Source: Advenella alkanexedens (GTDB taxonomy: Bacteria; Pseudomonadota; Gammaproteobacteria; Burkholderiales; Burkholderiaceae_B). From it: 64,000 bases of DNA. Both the position numbers and the translations under genes were made by a program. Location: NCBI RefSeq assembly GCF_019132845.1, contig NZ_JAHSPR010000003.1, positions 300,979 to 364,978 on the forward strand, read 5' to 3'. Of the stretch, positions 59,598 to 64,000 are shown one piece after another (positions within the stretch are counted from its first letter, which is position 1; every line of letters starts with the position of its first letter). Under the pieces are notes generated by a model. That model was not told where the DNA came from, did no database searches, and saw only the letters and a program-made list of their open reading frames with translations.

Positions 59598-59975
59598 ATG
59601 CCTACCATTAGTCAACTCGTGCGCAAGGCGCGTGAAACTAGCCGCGTGAACAGTAAGAGCCCAGCGCTTGAAAACTGTCCACAACGCCGTGGTGTTTGTA
59701 CCCGTGTTTACACAACAACACCTAAAAAACCAAACTCAGCTATGCGTAAAGTAGCTAAAGTTCGCTTAACCAACGGTTTCGAAGTTATTTCGTACATCGG
59801 TGGTGAAGGCCACAACCTGCAAGAGCACTCTGTCGTGCTGGTGCGCGGCGGTCGTGTAAAAGACTTGCCAGGTGTGCGTTATCACATTGTTCGCGGTTCC
59901 CTTGACTTGCAAGGCGTTAAAGATCGCAAACAGTCTCGTTCCAAATACGGTGCCAAGCGTCCTAAGAAAGCTTAA
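59598..59975 (+). CDS. rpsL: 30S ribosomal protein S12
   Basis: 125-residue decoding-centre protein. The near-invariant stretches are seen: [32 protein letters not shown] with Lys at the streptomycin-sensitive site, [20 protein letters not shown], and [17 protein letters not shown]. The residues linked to streptomycin resistance (Lys in TTTPKKPNS and in GGRVKDLPG) are wild type. The ATG at 59598 gives the universal start MPTISQ; upstream in-frame codons are not used. First gene of the str operon. Confidence 0.98.
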   Translation: MPTISQLVRKARETSRVNSKSPALENCPQRRGVCTRVYTTTPKKPNSAMRKVAKVRLTNGFEVISYIGGEGHNLQEHSVVLVRGGRVKDLPGVRYHIVRGSLDLQGVKDRKQSRSKYGAKRPKKA

Positions 59976-60130
59976 GCTGGTTTGAATCAATGCTTCCTGC
60001 CAAAAGGTGGTAAGCGTGCAGCCGCAGCTGCGAGAGAAAAAATTTACTGCGGTATGTAAGGGGCTGAGTTCTCAATAGCCAGCCACGGCCACGAAAGTGG
60101 TTCAACTGAAACAGTCACAAAGGAAGTAAG

Positions 60131-60601
60131 ATGCCTCGTCGTCGCGAAGTTCCCAAACGTGAGATCCTGCCAGATCCAAAATTCGGTAGTGTAGATCTCG
60201 CCAAATTCATGAACGTTGTTATGCTTTCAGGCAAGAAAGCAGTTGCAGAGCGTATTGTTTACGGTGCGCTTGACCAGGTTCAGGCCAAAACAGGCAAAGA
60301 ACCCATTGAGGTTTTCAACCTGGCCATCAACAACATTAAACCTATTGTCGAAGTTAAAAGCCGTCGCGTGGGCGGAGCCAACTATCAGGTTCCCGTCGAA
60401 GTGCGTCCGGTTCGCCGTTTGGCGCTTGCCATGCGCTGGTTGCGCGAGGCTGCCAAAAAACGTGGTGAAAAATCCATGGATTTGCGTTTGGCCGGTGAAT
60501 TGATGGATGCTGCAGAAGGTCGCGGCGCTGCAATGAAAAAACGTGAAGACACTCACAGAATGGCAGAGGCCAACAAAGCCTTCTCCCATTTCCGCTGGTA
60601 A
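60131..60601 (+). CDS. rpsG: 30S ribosomal protein S7
   Basis: 156-residue primary 16S rRNA-binding protein, organiser of the 30S head. Starts [20 protein letters not shown] and contains [19 protein letters not shown] and [20 protein letters not shown]. Length is that of the short S7 form. AAGGAAGTAAG precedes the ATG. The 155-base gap from rpsL is where S7 represses translation of this operon in E. coli; whether that holds here is inference. Confidence 0.98.
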   Translation: MPRRREVPKREILPDPKFGSVDLAKFMNVVMLSGKKAVAERIVYGALDQVQAKTGKEPIEVFNLAINNIKPIVEVKSRRVGGANYQVPVEVRPVRRLALAMRWLREAAKKRGEKSMDLRLAGELMDAAEGRGAAMKKREDTHRMAEANKAFSHFRW

Positions 60602-60616
60602 TTTAAGGACACTACA

Positions 60617-62722
60617 ATGGCCCGCAAAACCCCCATCGAACGTTACCGTAATATCGGTATTTCCGCTCACATTGATGCTGGTAAAACAACGACTACAGAG
60701 CGTATTCTGTTTTATACCGGTGTGAACCATAAAATTGGTGAAACCCACGAGGGTACCGCCACCATGGACTGGATGGAACAGGAGCAGGAACGCGGTATTA
60801 CCATTACGTCTGCTGCTACAACAGCGTTCTGGCGTGGCATGGCCGGCAACTATCCAGAGCATCGTATTAACGTTATTGACACCCCCGGACACGTTGACTT
60901 TACCATTGAGGTAGAGCGTTCAATGCGTGTTCTTGACGGTGCATGTATGGTTTACTGCGCTGTGGGTGGTGTACAGCCCCAGTCTGAAACCGTATGGCGT
61001 CAGGCTAACAAATACCAGGTTCCCCGTCTGGCTTTCATCAACAAGATGGACCGTACCGGTGCAAACTTTTTCAAAGTATACGATCAATTAAAAACCCGTC
61101 TGCGTGCACATCCTGTACCTATCGTTATCCCGATTGGTGCCGAAGACCAGTTCAAAGGTGTGGTTGACCTGATCAAAATGAAAGGGATCATCTGGGACGA
61201 AGCCAGTCAGGGTACCAAGTTCGAATATATCGACATTCCTGCCGATCTGGTTGATCAGGCCAATGAATGGCGCGAAAGTTTGCTGGAAACAGCAGCAGAG
61301 GCTTCCGAAGAGCTCATGAACAAATACCTTGAAGAAGGTACCCTGAGCGAAGCGGAAATCATCAAGGCAATCCGTATCCGTACCATCGCATGCGAAATCC
61401 AGCCAATGCTGTGCGGTACCGCCTTTAAAAACAAAGGTGTACAGCGTATGCTCGACGCCGTGGTTGATTTCCTGCCATCTCCTGTTGATATTCCTCCTGT
61501 CCAGGGTGAAGACGATGAAGGCAATGTCATTCACCGTAAAGCTGATGACAAAGAGAAATTTTCTGCACTGGCATTCAAACTGATGACAGACCCGTTTGTT
61601 GGCCAGCTGACATTCGTTCGTGTGTATTCAGGTGTCCTGAATGCGGGTGAAACCGTATTCAACTCGGTTAAAGGCAAAAAAGAGCGTGTTGGCCGTATTC
61701 TGCAAATGCACGCGAACAGCCGTGAAGAAATCAAGGAAATTCTGGCGGGTGACATCGCTGCCGTTGTTGGCCTGAAAGATGTTACCACCGGTGAAACACT
61801 GTGTGACGTTGGCGATCATATCGTCCTTGAGCGCATGGTCTTCCCCGAGCCTGTTATTTCCCAGGCCGTTGAGCCAAAAACCAAAGCCGACCAGGAAAAA
61901 ATGGGTATTGCCCTTTCCCGTCTGGCCCAGGAAGATCCTTCATTCCGCGTTCGCAGTGATGAAGAGTCAGGCCAAACCATTATTTCAGGTATGGGCGAGC
62001 TCCACCTTGAAGTGCTGGTTGACCGCATGAAGCGTGAGTTCAACGTTGAAGCCAACGTTGGTAAACCACAGGTTGCTTACCGTGAAACCATTCGCAAGGT
62101 TTGCGAAGAGGTTGAAGGCAAGTTCGTCAAGCAGTCAGGTGGTCGCGGTCAATATGGTCACGTTGTTCTGAAACTTGAGCCGCTGGAACCCGGTGGCGCA
62201 GGCTATGAATTCGTTGATGCCATTAAGGGCGGTGTGGTTCCACGTGAATTCATTCCAGCCGTAGATAAAGGTATTCAGGAAACCCTGAGTGCTGGTGTGG
62301 TTGCCGGTTACCCCGTTGTTGACGTTAAAGTAACCCTGTTCTTCGGTTCATACCACGACGTTGACTCTAACGAGAATGCGTTCCGTATGGCTGGTTCAAT
62401 GGCTTTCAAGGAAGGTATGCGCAAGGCACAGCCCGTGCTGCTCGAGCCTATGATGGCAGTTGAAGTGGAAACACCTGAAGACTATGCTGGTACCGTGATG
62501 GGTGATTTGTCATCACGTCGTGGTATGGTTCAGGGTATGGACGATATTCCTGGTGGCGGTAAAGTCATCAAGGCAGAAGTTCCTTTGGCCGAGATGTTTG
62601 GTTATGCAACCAACCTGCGTTCCCTGACACAAGGTCGCGCAACCTATACAATGGAATTCAAGCAATACGCTGAAGCTCCTAAAAACGTGGCTGATGAAGT
62701 TATCAGCGCACGTTCCAAGTAG
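60617..62722 (+). CDS. fusA: Translation elongation factor G
   Basis: 701-residue GTPase that drives translocation and, with RRF, ribosome recycling. G motifs: [16 protein letters not shown] (P-loop), the [10 protein letters not shown] switch [10 protein letters not shown], and NKMDRTG. Domain IV with the loop [16 protein letters not shown] and the C-terminal domain V ([20 protein letters not shown]) are complete. It follows rpsG by 15 bases. Confidence 0.98.
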   Translation: MARKTPIERYRNIGISAHIDAGKTTTTERILFYTGVNHKIGETHEGTATMDWMEQEQERGITITSAATTAFWRGMAGNYPEHRINVIDTPGHVDFTIEVERSMRVLDGACMVYCAVGGVQPQSETVWRQANKYQVPRLAFINKMDRTGANFFKVYDQLKTRLRAHPVPIVIPIGAEDQFKGVVDLIKMKGIIWDEASQGTKFEYIDIPADLVDQANEWRESLLETAAEASEELMNKYLEEGTLSEAEIIKAIRIRTIACEIQPMLCGTAFKNKGVQRMLDAVVDFLPSPVDIPPVQGEDDEGNVIHRKADDKEKFSALAFKLMTDPFVGQLTFVRVYSGVLNAGETVFNSVKGKKERVGRILQMHANSREEIKEILAGDIAAVVGLKDVTTGETLCDVGDHIVLERMVFPEPVISQAVEPKTKADQEKMGIALSRLAQEDPSFRVRSDEESGQTIISGMGELHLEVLVDRMKREFNVEANVGKPQVAYRETIRKVCEEVEGKFVKQSGGRGQYGHVVLKLEPLEPGGAGYEFVDAIKGGVVPREFIPAVDKGIQETLSAGVVAGYPVVDVKVTLFFGSYHDVDSNENAFRMAGSMAFKEGMRKAQPVLLEPMMAVEVETPEDYAGTVMGDLSSRRGMVQGMDDIPGGGKVIKAEVPLAEMFGYATNLRSLTQGRATYTMEFKQYAEAPKNVADEVISARSK

Positions 62723-62737
62723 TAATTTAATTTAAGC

Positions 62738-62768
62738 GTCCGGCTCTTAACAATTTATGGGGCCGGAC
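62738..62768 (+). promoter_or_regulatory. Hairpin between fusA and tuf
   Basis: GTCCGGC (62738-62744) pairs perfectly with GCCGGAC (62762-62768) across a 17-base loop. There is no T-run, so it is not a clear terminator; a processing or attenuation element is possible. Confidence 0.5.
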
Positions 62769-62809
62769 AATTCAATCTCATTCAAATATAGTTTATTGGA
62801 TAATAGATC

Positions 62810-64000
62810 ATGGCAAAAGGTAAGTTTGAACGTACCAAACCGCACGTAAACGTAGGTACGATCGGTCACGTGGATCACGGTAAAACAACATTGACAGCAG
62901 CGATTTGTACTGTTCTGTCAAAAGAGTTCGGTGGTGAAGCGAAAGACTACTCACAAATTGACGCAGCTCCCGAAGAAAAAGCTCGCGGTATTACCATCAA
63001 CACTTCACACGTTGAGTACGAAACTGAAGAGCGCCACTACGCACACGTTGACTGCCCAGGACACGCTGACTATGTTAAAAACATGATCACCGGTGCTGCC
63101 CAGATGGACGGTGCGATCCTGGTTTGTTCAGCCGCTGACGGCCCAATGCCACAAACCCGTGAGCACATCCTGTTGTCACGTCAGGTGGGTGTTCCTTACA
63201 TCATCGTGTTCCTGAACAAAGCCGACATGGTTGATGATGAAGAGTTGCTGGAACTGGTTGAAATGGAAGTTCGCGAATTGCTGAGCAAATACGACTTCCC
63301 CGGTGATGACACCCCTGTGATCAAGGGTTCAGCCAAACTGGCTCTGGAAGGCGATGAAGGCCCATTGGGTAAACAAGCCATTCTGGAACTGGCCAAAGCC
63401 CTGGATACTTACATTCCTACACCTGAGCGTGCCGTTGACGGTACATTCCTGATGCCTGTTGAGGACGTGTTCTCTATTTCCGGTCGTGGTACTGTTGTAA
63501 CCGGCCGTATCGAGCGCGGTATCATCAAGGTTGGTGAAGAGATTGAAATCGTGGGTATCCGCGATACCGTTAAAACCACTTGTACCGGTGTTGAAATGTT
63601 CCGCAAACTGCTGGACGAAGGTCAGGCTGGTGATAACGTAGGTCTGTTGCTGCGTGGTACCAAGCGTGAAGACGTTGAGCGTGGTCAGGTATTGGCCAAA
63701 CCCGGTTCAATCAAGCCGCACACCAAATTTTCGGCAGAGGTCTATATTCTGTCCAAAGAAGAGGGTGGTCGTCACACACCATTCTTCCAAGGTTACCGTC
63801 CTCAGTTTTACTTCCGTACAACGGACGTAACCGGTACCATCACTTTGCCAGCTGACAAAGAAATGGTTCTGCCAGGCGATAACGTTTCCATGGACGTTGA
63901 GCTGATTGCACCTATCGCGATGGAAGAAGGTCTGCGTTTCGCGATCCGTGAAGGCGGCCGTACTGTTGGCGCCGGTGTTGTTGCTAAAATCGCTGCTTAA
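62810..64000 (+). CDS. tuf: Translation elongation factor Tu
   Basis: 396-residue GTPase that delivers aminoacyl-tRNA to the ribosome; complete, its TAA being the last three bases of the window. G motifs [47 protein letters not shown] and [12 protein letters not shown]. Its place after fusA identifies it as the tufA copy of the str operon; rpsJ would be expected just beyond the right edge, and a second copy (tufB) is usual elsewhere in betaproteobacteria. Confidence 0.98.
   Translation: MAKGKFERTKPHVNVGTIGHVDHGKTTLTAAICTVLSKEFGGEAKDYSQIDAAPEEKARGITINTSHVEYETEERHYAHVDCPGHADYVKNMITGAAQMDGAILVCSAADGPMPQTREHILLSRQVGVPYIIVFLNKADMVDDEELLELVEMEVRELLSKYDFPGDDTPVIKGSAKLALEGDEGPLGKQAILELAKALDTYIPTPERAVDGTFLMPVEDVFSISGRGTVVTGRIERGIIKVGEEIEIVGIRDTVKTTCTGVEMFRKLLDEGQAGDNVGLLLRGTKREDVERGQVLAKPGSIKPHTKFSAEVYILSKEEGGRHTPFFQGYRPQFYFRTTDVTGTITLPADKEMVLPGDNVSMDVELIAPIAMEEGLRFAIREGGRTVGAGVVAKIAA

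Noticed and set aside
62723..62809. Possible tRNA gene next to tuf
   Set aside because: Only a simple hairpin is present; no cloverleaf, consistent with this being the str-operon tuf copy.

Overview
The window looks like the chromosome of a betaproteobacterium, most likely Burkholderiales and Alcaligenaceae-like. The reasons are the beta-type ribosomal proteins S12 and S7, a Bug/TctC-type solute-binding protein, an ornithine cyclodeaminase with an Lrp-type regulator, arginase, FumC next to a DUF1289 protein, and many LysR-regulated catabolic genes. By eye the DNA is moderate in G+C, and several catabolic blocks (about 6.3-14.2 kb and 23.5-24.6 kb) look more A+T-rich. The genus cannot be decided from the window.

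Layout. 1-1106 is the 3' end of rpoC. 59.6-64.0 kb is the str operon rpsL-rpsG-fusA-tuf. Between them lie about 58 kb that are almost entirely metabolic and accessory: serA, a PQQ-type sugar dehydrogenase and two small exported proteins (1.2-4.8 kb); an amidase and a LysR regulator (4.9-7.3 kb); an eight-gene minus-strand operon (7.3-14.0 kb) encoding a two-component flavin hydroxylase, LigA/LigB-type extradiol dioxygenase, RidA protein, HpcH/HpaI aldolase, cupin and Bug binding protein; an ECHDC3-like protein and a K+ channel (14.2-16.3 kb); Lrp/ornithine cyclodeaminase (16.5-18.1 kb); a compact divergent hca-mhp locus for phenylpropionate/cinnamate (18.2-28.3 kb); a TnpB remnant (28.4-28.6 kb); a BKACE operon with its GntR regulator and a second SDR (28.6-34.1 kb); arginase, PACE exporter and nnrE (34.2-36.3 kb); tag, an EamA transporter, a DsbA-like protein, fumC, DUF1289 and a secreted nuclease (36.3-41.1 kb); a Fic-like gene with dyad-rich control region between duplicated nuclease 3' ends (41.1-42.7 kb); a TauD-like dioxygenase with an ABC importer (42.9-46.7 kb); a peroxiredoxin; a repeat-rich spacer (47.5-48.1 kb); an itaconate-type cluster (48.1-54.8 kb); and a response regulator / FecR-LysM / CHASE2 kinase operon (54.8-59.0 kb).

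How the genes work together. The hca-mhp locus predicts the route from 3-phenylpropionate or cinnamate to pyruvate, acetaldehyde/acetyl-CoA and succinate or fumarate, with HcaR between the two arms. The 7.3-14.0 kb operon has the logic of a second aromatic pathway (hydroxylate, cleave, process, aldol-cleave), but its substrate is not evident and its gene combination does not match a pathway I know. ich-ict-ccl with PrpD-like and acyl-CoA dehydrogenase genes matches the itaconate degradation arrangement known from Pseudomonas. The BKACE operon is flanked by two copies of the same dyad core (CTGTGATCACAG), one inside a 50-bp near-perfect palindrome, suggesting a small GntR regulon.

Main candidates for new biology: the 7.3-14.0 kb operon, the BKACE/GntR regulon with its palindrome, and the Fic-like gene, which lacks the canonical catalytic His yet sits under an elaborate array of inverted repeats. 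All assignments rest on reading the sequence and remembered family motifs; no database search was run.
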